Positions 1 to 9,144 are shown, counted from the first letter of the stretch. The stretch: 26,308 nt of DNA from an uncultured Spartobacteria bacterium (GCA_903831635.1 CAIKYN010000187.1:1-26308); one strand, 5' to 3'. Numbers and translations are program-made. The notes: generated by a model from the sequence alone, not told the origin.

Positions 1-951
1 CCTGGTGGTCACCATCTTGCGGATCCAAGGAGAAACAATGAGGCCAATGGCCCCCATGGCGGCCCCGAGCACTCCGAAGGCAATCTCGGGAATCTCAATC
101 AGGCGGAAGTAAGAAGTGCTGAAAACAAGGAAGAGTCGAACCACGCAATCAAGCACGAATCCGGCGCAGACGACAAAGAGCGCCGTCGGATTGCCGAGCA
201 ACCAACGCCCAGCCTGGAGCGTGAAGGCAAACGCCCCCAGTGCCGAAGAGGCTCGATGCCCCTCCGGATCCTCCAGGGAATGGGGCTGATGACGGGTCGG
301 TTCACGGAAATTGACCGCCAGCAGGAGCACACCCACCGCACTCAGCAATGTGAGCACGAGAGGAAACCGAAGCGTGGTCGCCTGATCCAGGTGGGTATGA
401 ATCCCAAGGAGGGAGAGAGCCCAGTTCACCGAACCCGGAGCATAGACCGCACCTCCGAGCAGCATCACAACAAGGAAGGCCGTCGACTGCCATCGGGTCA
501 GTTGCTCCATGACGCGGTGCCACTCCCCTTCACGCCCACTCTCGGCAAGGGAATCAAAGACGATCGCCTCGTCTGCACCGCTCGCGGCTCCCTCGGCCAG
601 TCCACTCAGGATCCGATTCACCAGGCAGAAGAGGAAGAGCACCATGCCTCCGTTTCGCGGAGCGACGCAGAGGATCGCCATCTCTGCGACCATGAAGCAT
701 CCTGCGGCCACCAGCAGTGGCTTACGTCCGATCCGATCTGCCAGCACGCCCGCGGGGATATCGGAGAGGAGACTCGCTGCGGCCCAAGCAACATTAAGGA
801 GCGTGTACTGGGTGGCGCTCAGCCCGAGATCAAGGAAAAGCACCGCCATCACCGGATAGTAGAACCGCGCCGAAAACAGGACGCGGAACCAGAGGAAAAT
901 ACGCCAGTTCCGATCCGCTTCGGAGTGATTTGTCTCAATACGGCCAATCAT
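1..951 (-). CDS. MFS transporter, 3' end outside window (partial)
   Basis: Reading the minus strand from an ATG at 951 gives an open frame of 317 codons to the window edge with no stop, so the C-terminal part is missing. The protein is very hydrophobic, with repeated membrane segments. It carries the loop 2-3 signature of the major facilitator superfamily, ADRIGRKP at about residues 71-78, just after the second membrane helix. These proteins move small solutes across the inner membrane by proton-coupled transport or facilitated diffusion; the substrate cannot be read from the sequence. The start codon overlaps the stop of the upstream aldo/keto reductase (ATGA, 948-951), which implies translational coupling and a shared transcript. 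A sugar, drug or metabolite exporter linked to the reductase is possible but is inference. Confidence 0.85.
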   Translation of the reverse strand, partial: MIGRIETNHSEADRNWRIFLWFRVLFSARFYYPVMAVLFLDLGLSATQYTLLNVAWAAASLLSDIPAGVLADRIGRKPLLVAAGCFMVAEMAILCVAPRNGGMVLFLFCLVNRILSGLAEGAASGADEAIVFDSLAESGREGEWHRVMEQLTRWQSTAFLVVMLLGGAVYAPGSVNWALSLLGIHTHLDQATTLRFPLVLTLLSAVGVLLLAVNFREPTRHQPHSLEDPEGHRASSALGAFAFTLQAGRWLLGNPTALFVVCAGFVLDCVVRLFLVFSTSYFRLIEIPEIAFGVLGAAMGAIGLIVSPWIRKMVTTR

Positions 952-1943
952 GCCTTGAGTATTTCCTCGATCTTTTCGAGCTCAACCGGATCAAAGATCG
1001 TATTTTCAGCTGCTGCAACACACTCCTCCAGCTGACTGATCTTGCTCGCACCGATCAGAGCCGTGGTGACACGGGCGTCCCGCAGCACCCAGACCAAAGC
1101 GAGTTGTGCAATACTCTGACCGCGGGCCTCGGCGATCTCGCCAAGAGCGCGCACTTTGGCGATCACCTCTGGCTTCACTCCCTCCGGCTTTAGGAATCCA
1201 TGATCCTTAGCGGCACGCGCGTCTTCGGGGATCCCTCCCAGGTAGCGTCCCGTCAGCAGTCCCTGTGCAAGCGGAGAGAAGGGAATGCATCCGACACCTT
1301 CGCGTTCGAGCACATCAAAGAGCCCCTGCTCTGCTGTCCGCTCGAACATATTGTACTTCGGCTGGTGGATCAGTAGAGGTGCCCCCATCTCACGAAGGAG
1401 CGCAGCCGCCCGAGCTGTTGTCTCGGGATTATAGTTGGAGATGCCGGCATAGAGGGCCTTGCCGGACTTCACAGCTTGGGCGAGCGCCCCCATCGTTTCC
1501 TCCAGAGGGGTTACTGGATCCATCCGGTGGCTGTAGAAGATATCGACATACTCAAGTCGCATCCGATTCAGCGACTGATCGAGCGAGGAGAGGAGATATT
1601 TCCTAGAGCCCCAGTCTCCATAAGGGCCGGGCCACATGGTGTAGCCGGCCTTGGTGGAGATGATCAGTTCATCACGATAGGCCTTGAGATCGGTTGCGAG
1701 CATCTTGCCGAAGTTGCTCTCAGCGGAGCCAGGTGGCGGTCCGTAGTTATTGGCCAAATCGAAGTGGGTCACCCCGAGATCGAAGGCCCGCAGAACGATA
1801 TCCCGTGCCGTCTCGAAGGAGTCGACATCTCCGAAATTATGCCAAAGCCCAAGGGAAATTCTGGGAAGCAGGAGTCCGGATCTGCCGCACCGGGCGAAAA
1901 AATCGGGACGGGCATAGCGGTTGGAATCGGCAAGATAGGGCAT
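948..1943 (-). CDS. Aldo/keto reductase, YghZ / L-glyceraldehyde-3-phosphate reductase type
   Basis: A 331-residue NADPH-dependent oxidoreductase of the aldo/keto reductase superfamily (TIM barrel, cytoplasmic). The catalytic tetrad is complete: Asp62, Tyr67, Lys98 and His139. The coenzyme-binding end shows IGASK at about 297-301. The segments SLGLWHNFGD near the N-terminus and GPYGDWGSRKYLL near residue 106 are very like E. coli YghZ, which reduces L-glyceraldehyde 3-phosphate and methylglyoxal. The start is supported because the N-terminus (MPYLADSNRY) lines up with that of YghZ, although no Shine-Dalgarno is visible. It is the first gene of a probable two-gene operon with the MFS transporter and is divergent from gltB. 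The subfamily call is from memory of the family; the physiological substrate is not established. Confidence 0.9.
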   Translation of the reverse strand: MPYLADSNRYARPDFFARCGRSGLLLPRISLGLWHNFGDVDSFETARDIVLRAFDLGVTHFDLANNYGPPPGSAESNFGKMLATDLKAYRDELIISTKAGYTMWPGPYGDWGSRKYLLSSLDQSLNRMRLEYVDIFYSHRMDPVTPLEETMGALAQAVKSGKALYAGISNYNPETTARAAALLREMGAPLLIHQPKYNMFERTAEQGLFDVLEREGVGCIPFSPLAQGLLTGRYLGGIPEDARAAKDHGFLKPEGVKPEVIAKVRALGEIAEARGQSIAQLALVWVLRDARVTTALIGASKISQLEECVAAAENTIFDPVELEKIEEILKA

Positions 1944-2122
1944 GGAGGGGAAAATGAATACGCCCCAGAATCGGGAAGGATGACCTTTCCGCCAAGCCCT
2001 TCTTCAAAAAATCCCCATTTGGAACGCCATTTGCTTGCGGGATAGGTCCTCTTCCACGACATTATAACGCCCGCCGCTTCACCTCGGCGGACACCATCAC
2101 CGCACTCCACGCACCCATTCCC

Positions 2123-5100
2123 ATGATGAATCATTCCCTGCCCCACCATCAGAGTGACACCTCGCTCTATGATCCGGCCTTTGAGAAAGACGCCTGCGGC
2201 GTCGGCATGGTTGCGCAAATCAGCGGCCAACGCTCCAACGAGATCCTTCGCATCGGCCTTCGCTCCATCTGTAACCTGATGCACCGTGGGGCTTTGGATG
2301 CGGATGCCCGCACCGGAGACGGAGCCGGAATCTCGACCCAGATCCCCTACAAGCTCTTCCGTCCCATTATCGAGAGCTGGGGCAAGTCCCTCTATAGCGA
2401 TACCGATCTCGGCGTCGGGGTCATGTACCTTCCCAAGGAGAATGAGTATGCCAAGGCCCGCGCCAAGGCCATCACCGAGGAAGTTCTGGAAAAGAGAGGT
2501 TTCTACCTCTTCGGTTGGCGCGAAGTGCCCACCAACAAGCAGATTCTGGGCACCAAGGCACTCCTGACCCTCCCCGACATCGAGCAGGTTCTGGTGGGCA
2601 AAGTCGAGGGAATGACCGCCGATGAGTTTGAGCGCCGGCTCTTCCTTGCCCGCAATGAGATCGAGAAACGCGTGGCCGCGGACAAAATCGAGGATTTCTA
2701 CATTCCGACTCTCTCTCACCGACTGATCGTCTACAAGGGTCTGCTTGTCTCCTCATCGCTCGAGAAGTTCTTCCCCGACCTATCGAATCCCGACTACGAG
2801 ACCGCAATCTGCGTCTACCACCAGCGCTACAGCACGAATACCTTCCCGACCTGGCCCCTCGCCCATCCCTTCCGGATGATGGCGCACAATGGCGAGATCA
2901 ATACCGTCCGCGGCAACCGCAACTGGACCCAGGCCCGTGAGGCCGAACTGAAGGCCGATTTCTGGGGCGAGGATATCGAACTCCTCCACCCGATCATCCA
3001 GCCAGGCGGCTCTGACTCCGCCAGCCTCGACAATGTTCTGGAAGTCTTGACCATGTCGGGACGCTCACTACTGCATTCCATGACCATGCTGGTGCCCCCA
3101 GCCTGGCGTGGTGACAAGGAGATCTCGCCCGAGCTTGCTGCCTTCTACGAGTATCACACCTGCCTCTGCGAGCCATGGGACGGACCGGCTGCCCTCGTCT
3201 TCACCGACGGCATCACGATCGGCGCCTGTCTTGATCGTAATGGCCTGCGCCCTGCCCGGTATCAGATCACCGACAGCGGCATCTTCAGCCTCGGCTCTGA
3301 GATGGGGGTCGACGGCCTCGACCAGAATTCGATCATTGAGAAAGGTCGCCTCGCCCCCGGCGAGATGATCGCCATCGACACGGCAGCCGGCGTCCTGATG
3401 CGCGACTCGGAGATCAAGCAGGATCTCGCCACCCGTCATAACTACCGCAAGATGGTGGACGATCATCGCGTCCGCATCGCTCCTTTCAAAGCCGAACAAC
3501 TCGAGTCCCCCAAGGGCGACCTCGATATCATCGACCTGACGCAGCGCCAAGTCTCCTTCGGCTACACAAGCGAGGAGCTCGACATGATCTTCAAGCCGAT
3601 GCTCAAGGATGGTGCCGAGGCAGTCGGCTCCATGGGTGACGACACGCCTCTCGCGGTCTTCTCCCTGCGCCCGCGTCTGCTCTACACCTATTTCAGCCAG
3701 CTCTTTGCCCAGGTCACCAACCCACCGATCGATCCGATCCGGGAACGCCTGGTCATGTCGCTTTTCACCACACTGGGATGGAGGCGCAATCTCCTCTCTG
3801 AGACCCCGGAGCATGCCTCTCAGGTCTCGCTCGACTCTCCGATCCTCTTCAATGAAGAACTTCAGGCCGTCTGCAAGATCGGTGGCGAGCATAAAGCCTC
3901 TACCCTATCCTCCCTCTGGAAGGTTGCCTCGGGCGCCACAGGACTCGCCACTGCGGTTCAGGAACTCTGCAAAGCAGCCGAGAAGGCCGTTGACGACGGC
4001 ACCCGCATCCTCATTCTCAGCGACAGGGGAATCGATGCCGAGAACCTCGCAATCCCGGCCTTGCTGGCAGTCGGCGCCGTCCACCATCATCTCCGCCGCG
4101 TCGGCAAGCGCATGCGTGCGAGTATCGTCTGCGAGACAGGCGAAGCCCGCGATGTCCATCAGATGGCCTGCTTGATCGGCTATGGTGCAAGTGCTATCAA
4201 TCCTTATCTGGCCATCGAGACCATCCGCGAGATGATCGAAAAGGGCTCCGTGGAGGTGGACTTCGCCACCGCGCAGCTCAACTACAAGAAGGCTCTCCAA
4301 AGCGGACTCCTCAAGATCATGTCGAAGATGGGTATCTCCGTCATCGGCAGCTACCGCGGCGCCCAGATCTTCGAGGCAACAGGTGTCTCAACGAAGCTCG
4401 TTGAAGAGTGCTTCACCGGAACCCCCACCCAGATCGAGGGTGTCGGTTTCGAGGAGATTGCCCGCGAGTCCCTAGCCCGCCACGAGATGGCCTATGCTGC
4501 CCCCCTTCCAGTCGAGGAAGGCAAGGAAGCCGCAGCCCTGCAACTCGGCGATCCCGGTTTCTACCGCATCCGCCGCGGCGGTGAGCTTCATGCCGTCACC
4601 CCACCGGTCATCAAGAACTTCCATAGCTTCGTCCGCACCAACAAACCCGAGGACTACAAGGCCTATGTCGATGCCGTTCTGGCCTCCACCCCTCACTCCC
4701 CGCGCAATCTGCTCGAGTTCGTCGCGCTTCCCTCTGGCCCAGTGCCAATCGAGGAGGTCGAATCCATCGAGGAGATCCGCCGCCGTTTCACCACGGCCGG
4801 CATGTCGCTCGGAGCCCTGAGCCCCGAGGCCCACGAGACCCTGGCAATCGCCATGAACCGCATCGGCGGCAAGTCGAACAGCGGTGAGGGTGGCGAGGAT
4901 CCACGCCGCTTCAAGCGACAGGAGAACGGCGACTGGGCGAACAGCGCCATCAAACAGATTGCCTCCGGTCGCTTCGGTGTCCATGCCGCCTATCTGGCGA
5001 GCGCCAAGGAAATTGAGATCAAGATGGCTCAGGGCGCCAAACCCGGAGAGGGCGGACAGCTTCCCGGCCACAAGGTCACCGCCTACATCGCCAAGCTCCG

Positions 5101-6712
5101 CAACTCGGTTCCCGGCGTCACACTTATCTCGCCTCCTCCTCACCACGACATCTACTCGATCGAGGATTTGGCTCAGCTTATTTATGACCTCAAACAGGTC
5201 AACCCCCGCGCCCGCGTCACGGTGAAGCTCGTCGCCGAAGCCGGGGTCGGAACGGTTGCCGCAGGAGTGGCCAAGGCCCATGCTGACATCATTCTCGTCA
5301 GTGGTCATGACGGCGGCACAGGTGCCTCGCCCCTCAGCTCCGTGAAGCACGCAGGCGGTGCATGGGAACTCGGCGTTGCCGAGACCCATCAGGTCCTTCT
5401 GCTGAATGGCCTCCGCAACCGCGTCACCCTCCGTACCGACGGCGGCATGCGGACCGGCGAGGATATCATCCATGCCACCCTGCTCGGCGCCGAAGAGTAC
5501 AACTTCGGAACCGCCGCGCTCATCGCCATGGGCTGCGTCTACGTGCGTCAGTGCCATCTCAACAACTGCCCAGTCGGAGTTGCCACCCTCGACGACCGTC
5601 TTCGCGGTAAGTTCAAGGGCAAGCCCGAGAATGTTGTCAACTTCTTCAACGCCGTTGCCGAAGAGGTGCGCGGCATCATGGCCCGCCTCGGATTCCGCAC
5701 CATCGACGAGATGGTCGGCCGCACCGAGTGCTTGCGCCAAAAGCACATTCCCAATCACCCCAAGGCGAACACCATTGATCTCTCACGCCTCCTCAAGGAT
5801 GTTGTGAAGGATGATCCGACGGCCATCCGCTACGCCACACGCGACCGCAACGATCCGGAGCACGACCAGCCGCTCGACGACATCATCCTGCAGGATGCCG
5901 AGGAGTCGATCCGTGACGCCAAGGCCGTGAAGCTTTCCTACAAGGTCGACAACACGAACCGCTCCCTGGCAACCAAGGTTTCCGGAGAGGTCGCCTATCA
6001 GTATGGTGAAGAGGGCCTCCCCGAGGGCACCCTCGAACTCGACCTCACCGGCACTGCTGGCCAGAGCTTCGGCGCCTTCCTGGCTCCAGGCATCAAGCTC
6101 GTCCTCACGGGTGAGGGAAATGACTATGTCGGCAAGAGCATGAGCGGTGGCGAGATCATCGTCCGCCCCCTGCCTGATCACCGCTTCGTTCCCGAGAAAA
6201 ACAGCATTATCGGCAACACCGTCATGTATGGAGCCATCGCCGGACATCTTTTTGCGAATGGACGCGCTGGCGAGCGCTTCTGCGTCCGCAACTCGGGAGG
6301 CACAGCCGTCATCGAGGGAATCGGTGATCACGGATGTGAATACATGACTGGCGGCACCGTTGTCGTCCTTGGCTCCACGGGTAAGAACTTCGGCGCGGGC
6401 ATGACCGGCGGCGAAGCCTTCGTCCTCGATCTGGAAGATAAGTTCCTCGGCCGCTACAACGACCAACTCGTTGGTGCTGCCCGGATCGACTCAGCGGAGG
6501 ATGAGGCCAAACTCAAGGACCTCGTGGTGAAGCATCACGAGAAAACCGGCAGCCCTCAGGCCGCCCGGATCCTTGCCGATTGGAAAGGACACCTTGCTCA
6601 GTTCTGGAAGGTCACACCACACGTCCCTGCGGCCAAGCCGATCGAGGAAAAGAAGGTCGAGGAAGGCAAAACCATCATCACCGAGGCCATCACGGCTTCG
6701 CCGAAGGCGTAA
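2123..6712 (+). CDS. gltB: Glutamate synthase large subunit (GOGAT alpha)
   Basis: Full-length 1529-residue large subunit of glutamate synthase. It hydrolyses glutamine and channels the ammonia to 2-oxoglutarate, making two glutamates; this is ammonia assimilation in the cytoplasm. Domains in order: a short propeptide of 24 residues; class II glutamine amidotransferase beginning at the nucleophile Cys25 in KDACGVG; the central linking domain from about 480; the FMN-binding synthase barrel at about 868-1200; and the GXGXG beta-helix from about 1277 to 1470. The 3Fe-4S cluster cysteines are Cys1138, Cys1144 and Cys1149 (C-x5-C-x4-C). All key residues seen are present. Two ATGs occur in tandem at 2123 and 2126 and no Shine-Dalgarno is visible. 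The partner small subunit gltD, normally adjacent, is not in this window; a ferredoxin-dependent form is an alternative. Confidence 0.97.
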   Translation: MMNHSLPHHQSDTSLYDPAFEKDACGVGMVAQISGQRSNEILRIGLRSICNLMHRGALDADARTGDGAGISTQIPYKLFRPIIESWGKSLYSDTDLGVGVMYLPKENEYAKARAKAITEEVLEKRGFYLFGWREVPTNKQILGTKALLTLPDIEQVLVGKVEGMTADEFERRLFLARNEIEKRVAADKIEDFYIPTLSHRLIVYKGLLVSSSLEKFFPDLSNPDYETAICVYHQRYSTNTFPTWPLAHPFRMMAHNGEINTVRGNRNWTQAREAELKADFWGEDIELLHPIIQPGGSDSASLDNVLEVLTMSGRSLLHSMTMLVPPAWRGDKEISPELAAFYEYHTCLCEPWDGPAALVFTDGITIGACLDRNGLRPARYQITDSGIFSLGSEMGVDGLDQNSIIEKGRLAPGEMIAIDTAAGVLMRDSEIKQDLATRHNYRKMVDDHRVRIAPFKAEQLESPKGDLDIIDLTQRQVSFGYTSEELDMIFKPMLKDGAEAVGSMGDDTPLAVFSLRPRLLYTYFSQLFAQVTNPPIDPIRERLVMSLFTTLGWRRNLLSETPEHASQVSLDSPILFNEELQAVCKIGGEHKASTLSSLWKVASGATGLATAVQELCKAAEKAVDDGTRILILSDRGIDAENLAIPALLAVGAVHHHLRRVGKRMRASIVCETGEARDVHQMACLIGYGASAINPYLAIETIREMIEKGSVEVDFATAQLNYKKALQSGLLKIMSKMGISVIGSYRGAQIFEATGVSTKLVEECFTGTPTQIEGVGFEEIARESLARHEMAYAAPLPVEEGKEAAALQLGDPGFYRIRRGGELHAVTPPVIKNFHSFVRTNKPEDYKAYVDAVLASTPHSPRNLLEFVALPSGPVPIEEVESIEEIRRRFTTAGMSLGALSPEAHETLAIAMNRIGGKSNSGEGGEDPRRFKRQENGDWANSAIKQIASGRFGVHAAYLASAKEIEIKMAQGAKPGEGGQLPGHKVTAYIAKLRNSVPGVTLISPPPHHDIYSIEDLAQLIYDLKQVNPRARVTVKLVAEAGVGTVAAGVAKAHADIILVSGHDGGTGASPLSSVKHAGGAWELGVAETHQVLLLNGLRNRVTLRTDGGMRTGEDIIHATLLGAEEYNFGTAALIAMGCVYVRQCHLNNCPVGVATLDDRLRGKFKGKPENVVNFFNAVAEEVRGIMARLGFRTIDEMVGRTECLRQKHIPNHPKANTIDLSRLLKDVVKDDPTAIRYATRDRNDPEHDQPLDDIILQDAEESIRDAKAVKLSYKVDNTNRSLATKVSGEVAYQYGEEGLPEGTLELDLTGTAGQSFGAFLAPGIKLVLTGEGNDYVGKSMSGGEIIVRPLPDHRFVPEKNSIIGNTVMYGAIAGHLFANGRAGERFCVRNSGGTAVIEGIGDHGCEYMTGGTVVVLGSTGKNFGAGMTGGEAFVLDLEDKFLGRYNDQLVGAARIDSAEDEAKLKDLVVKHHEKTGSPQAARILADWKGHLAQFWKVTPHVPAAKPIEEKKVEEGKTIITEAITASPKA

Positions 6713-6731
6713 GCGCCAGGAGATGTGAAAA

Positions 6732-6884
6732 TGAATATGGAACTCAAGAACTCAGGAAAATAACTGGGTTCTTGGGATTCCAGAAACTTCCATCCCGTAA
6801 CAGTGATAGGGAGCTCTACTCATGATCCGAAAAAGTGTGTGCCTTCATGTTCCTGAGTTCCTGAGTTCCTGAGTTCCATATTCA
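6732..6884. repeat. Long imperfect inverted repeat downstream of gltB
   Basis: The left arm at 6732-6758 and the right arm at 6858-6884 are 27-base inverted copies with a single mismatch, separated by 99 bases. The arms contain the word GGAACTCA and its complement. Transcribed, this would form a long hairpin just after the gltB stop and before the ACT gene. It resembles a dispersed palindromic or MITE-like intergenic element, or an mRNA 3' stabiliser. No transposase reading frame lies between the arms. Function is unknown. Confidence 0.8.
6849..6877. repeat. 8-bp tandem repeat (GTTCCTGA), 3.6 copies
   Basis: GTTCCTGA is repeated at 6849, 6857 and 6865 and ends with a partial copy GTTCC at 6873-6877. 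It overlaps the right arm of the inverted repeat. The left arm carries only about two and a half diverged copies of the complement, so the right arm seems to have expanded. The length could vary between strains. Confidence 0.85.
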
Positions 6885-6931
6885 AAGATCTTCCTTCTTC
6901 TGTTCCTTCCTTTTGCTGTTAAGGTAAAGCC

Positions 6932-7360
6932 ATGAAGAAAGCCGATCCGCTGGCACCGAGGATTGTTCAGCAGTTGGCTGTCTTTCTTGAGAACAAACCC
7001 GGAGCGCTGGCCTCAGTCTGTGACGCGCTGGCTATCGCGAAGATCAATATCTTCGGTCTCACGGTTTCGGATACCACGGACCACGCTGTTGTCCGGATGG
7101 TTGTTAGCAATACCGATAGAGCGATGGCTGTCTTCGAGTCCTACGGCACACTGGTCGTTGAGAGCGATGTCCTGATGATCCAGAACGATAACAAGCCCGG
7201 CAGCCTTTCGCGAATCGCCCATGCTCTCTCGGCCAAGAAGATCAATATCGACTACGGTTATCTAGCCTCCATGCCCTCTGCGAAGAAAGGACTTCTCATT
7301 ATTCGTGTAACCGATCCAAAAAGGGCTCTGGTAGTCCTCAAGAAACTCGATTCCGAGTAG
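6932..7360 (+). CDS. Tandem ACT-domain protein
   Basis: A 142-residue protein made of two ACT domains, about residues 11-75 and 78-142. Each begins with the characteristic hydrophobic strand followed by NKPG and a helix (NKPGALASVCDAL in the first, NKPGSLSRIAHAL in the second). ACT domains bind amino acids or similar small ligands and regulate partner enzymes, as in the acetolactate synthase small subunit. No catalytic domain is fused, so this is a stand-alone regulator. AAGG at 6921-6924 lies seven bases before the ATG and is a plausible ribosome site. Lying after gltB, it may respond to amino-acid status, but co-transcription is uncertain because the 219-bp gap holds a large inverted repeat. 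The ligand is unknown. Confidence 0.88.
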   Translation: MKKADPLAPRIVQQLAVFLENKPGALASVCDALAIAKINIFGLTVSDTTDHAVVRMVVSNTDRAMAVFESYGTLVVESDVLMIQNDNKPGSLSRIAHALSAKKINIDYGYLASMPSAKKGLLIIRVTDPKRALVVLKKLDSE

Positions 7361-7465
7361 AGGAGTTTTGTAATTTGCTTTCAGCGTGATATTTCTGATA
7401 GCCCAAAGGTACAGATTCCCGTGGTCATTTTGTCTTATAGTCAGATAAAATTATCTGAATACGCT

Positions 7466-7483
7466 ATCGCTTTGCGATTTTTT
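7466..7483 (+). terminator. Candidate rho-independent terminator after the ACT gene
   Basis: A short stem ATCGC / GCGAT with a three-base T loop (7466-7478) is followed by a run of T to 7483 on the plus strand. It lies in the convergent gap between the ACT gene and the minus-strand envelope operon. A second AT-rich hairpin (CAGATA / TATCTG, 7442-7457) precedes it. The stem is only five base pairs, so the call is moderate. Confidence 0.4.
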
Positions 7484-7487
7484 ACGT

Positions 7488-9134
7488 TCAGTGAACCGCA
7501 CCTGTAATACCTCCGCCATGCTCGAGTGAATGCGATCCACTAGTCCCTGAGCCTGTGGAGGAGTGCTGTAACTGCGTAGACCTTTGAGCCACACCGGGGC
7601 CAGCAACTCGATGTGAGGTGGTTGGAGCAACGACTCCAGCGGATTCCTTAGATGAACCGGCTTCCCTATTTATAGATGTAGAAGCCCCCCTTGATGACAC
7701 ATGGTTAGTAGCTGGTGCTGACTCCCTGCCGGCAGAAGCAACTTGCTGTCTACTAGATAACCCAGACGAAGTGGCCCTCTCTTGCCTGATTGTCGATGGA
7801 CTTCTGAAGCCTTGAGGAGAGCTTGCTGAAAAGCTTTGAGATGATGGACCCATCTGGTGTGTAGAGAGACCTCCACCAAGAGATGATGCAACCTCGTTAG
7901 CGGCCCTTCTAAACGAAGCTGCTGATTGCACGTATCCGGTGGGGTCGATGCCATGAAAGCCAGGATGGGCCTCAGTAACATACTCTGATCTTGCCGAAGA
8001 GATTTTGGTCTTACTGTCCGTAATAATTGGTGATGCAATTCGAGAGGCATTCCAATGAGACTTGGAAATGTTTTCTGATTGGGATGATACCTGGGGTGGT
8101 TGATAGTTTTGCTGTGCTTCGGCAAGCGTGGACAGTGAATGAAAACCGTGTGACGCAGCCGAAGCAGTTACTCCATGTGCTCTCACACCACTTGGAACCC
8201 CAGCGTTATAGTTATTGCCTTTGGAGTTCATAGCAAGAGCCTGCCTATTGCCAGGTGTACCAGCCTGGGTGGCGAAGCTTCCAGATCTCACATGATAGTT
8301 TTGCTCTGCTTCAGCCAACAAGGATTGTGAATGAAAACCGTCTGACGCAGCCGAAGCAGTTACTCCATGTGCTCTCACACCACTTGGAGCTCCAGCGTTA
8401 TAGTTATTGCCTTTGGAAGTCATGGCAAAAGCCTGCCTATTGCCAGGTGTACCAGCTTGGATGGCGAAACTTCCAGATCTCACATGATAGTTTTGCTCTG
8501 CTTCAGCCAACGAGGATTGTGAATGAAAACTGACGTTCCCGGCGGCAGCAGCTCCCCTGTAGTAGGTATTCCCGTTGGCGTATGCGACACCGCCAACTGC
8601 TCCACGCCTGGTTGAGTAATATTCACAGCTACTTCCATAATCATAACCTCGGCAACCATGCCATCCGTTGTAGCAGTAACCTGTACCTCCTCCCCAACCA
8701 TAGCCCCATCCGGAGAAGGGATAAATAGTGTAACCTACACCAATACAAAGGGGCCAAGGCGTTGAAAGCACATACGGAGATTCGTCTCCATAAGATAGAT
8801 AGGGATCGCTGTAACCCGCATAGTCATAGTCGAAATTCCCATCAAAGTTATAGCAAGGGCTTGAGCTGAGCTCAGAATCCACAATAGCGGTCGGTAAAGC
8901 GATCGCGGAAGCTGCTTCTAGGCCAAAAAGTGTCCATCCCAAACCATTGGGAATGCCGGTGCCACACCAACCTCCGTAATAAGTGGATCCATTGAAACCG
9001 TAACCGCATCCACCATTCCACGGGTTTCCGTACCAAGAATAAGCTCTTATCGATATGCTAAAAAAAATAACCGCAAAAACTGCCAACGTTCGTTTCACGA
9101 ATTCGCTTGTGTTCAAAGCGGTTGATTTATTCAT
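7488..9134 (-). CDS. Secreted Gly/Tyr-rich protein with 64-residue tandem repeats
   Basis: I do not recognise this 548-residue protein. An N-terminal signal peptide (hydrophobic core about 16-29, likely cleavage after Ala31) shows export. Residues 32-200 are unusually rich in Gly, Tyr, Trp, Ser and Cys, with many GYGW- and CYNG-like words. Residues 204-347 hold two nearly identical 64-residue repeats plus a partial third, beginning HSQSxLAEAEQNYHVRSGSF. The remainder is Ser/Gln/Ala-rich and looks disordered. The open frame extends upstream to 9185, but AGGAG at 9145-9149 places the start at 9134. It is the last gene of the envelope operon, 59 bp after an L,D-transpeptidase, so a surface, matrix or wall-anchored structural role is plausible but unproven. 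Low-complexity composition limits homology inference. Confidence 0.75.
   Translation of the reverse strand: MNKSTALNTSEFVKRTLAVFAVIFFSISIRAYSWYGNPWNGGCGYGFNGSTYYGGWCGTGIPNGLGWTLFGLEAASAIALPTAIVDSELSSSPCYNFDGNFDYDYAGYSDPYLSYGDESPYVLSTPWPLCIGVGYTIYPFSGWGYGWGGGTGYCYNGWHGCRGYDYGSSCEYYSTRRGAVGGVAYANGNTYYRGAAAAGNVSFHSQSSLAEAEQNYHVRSGSFAIQAGTPGNRQAFAMTSKGNNYNAGAPSGVRAHGVTASAASDGFHSQSLLAEAEQNYHVRSGSFATQAGTPGNRQALAMNSKGNNYNAGVPSGVRAHGVTASAASHGFHSLSTLAEAQQNYQPPQVSSQSENISKSHWNASRIASPIITDSKTKISSARSEYVTEAHPGFHGIDPTGYVQSAASFRRAANEVASSLGGGLSTHQMGPSSQSFSASSPQGFRSPSTIRQERATSSGLSSRQQVASAGRESAPATNHVSSRGASTSINREAGSSKESAGVVAPTTSHRVAGPGVAQRSTQLQHSSTGSGTSGSHSLEHGGGITGAVH
8101..8536. repeat. In-frame tandem repeat, 192-bp period, about 2.2 copies
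   Basis: The sequence beginning TGATAGTTTTGCT recurs at 8101, 8293 and 8485, an exact spacing of 192 bases (64 codons). The two full copies differ at only a few positions (for example Ile/Thr, Phe/Leu, Thr/Asn, Ala/Val and Asp/His in the product), while the outermost partial copy is more diverged. This fits a recent in-frame duplication inside the coding region. Confidence 0.92.
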
Positions 9135-9144
9135 GCTAAAACTT

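Noticed and set aside
2063..2068. TATAAC as a -10 candidate for gltB.
   Set aside because: The only TTG-like -35 words (2031 and 2035) are 22-26 bases away, outside the normal spacing.
1769..2719. A 316-codon minus-strand frame overlapping gltB and the aldo/keto reductase.
   Set aside because: It is a shadow of two well-supported genes in a GC-rich region; its product has no recognisable domain.
4472..5758. A 428-codon minus-strand frame inside gltB.
   Set aside because: An antisense shadow of the FMN domain region; the composition mirrors gltB and no family is recognisable.
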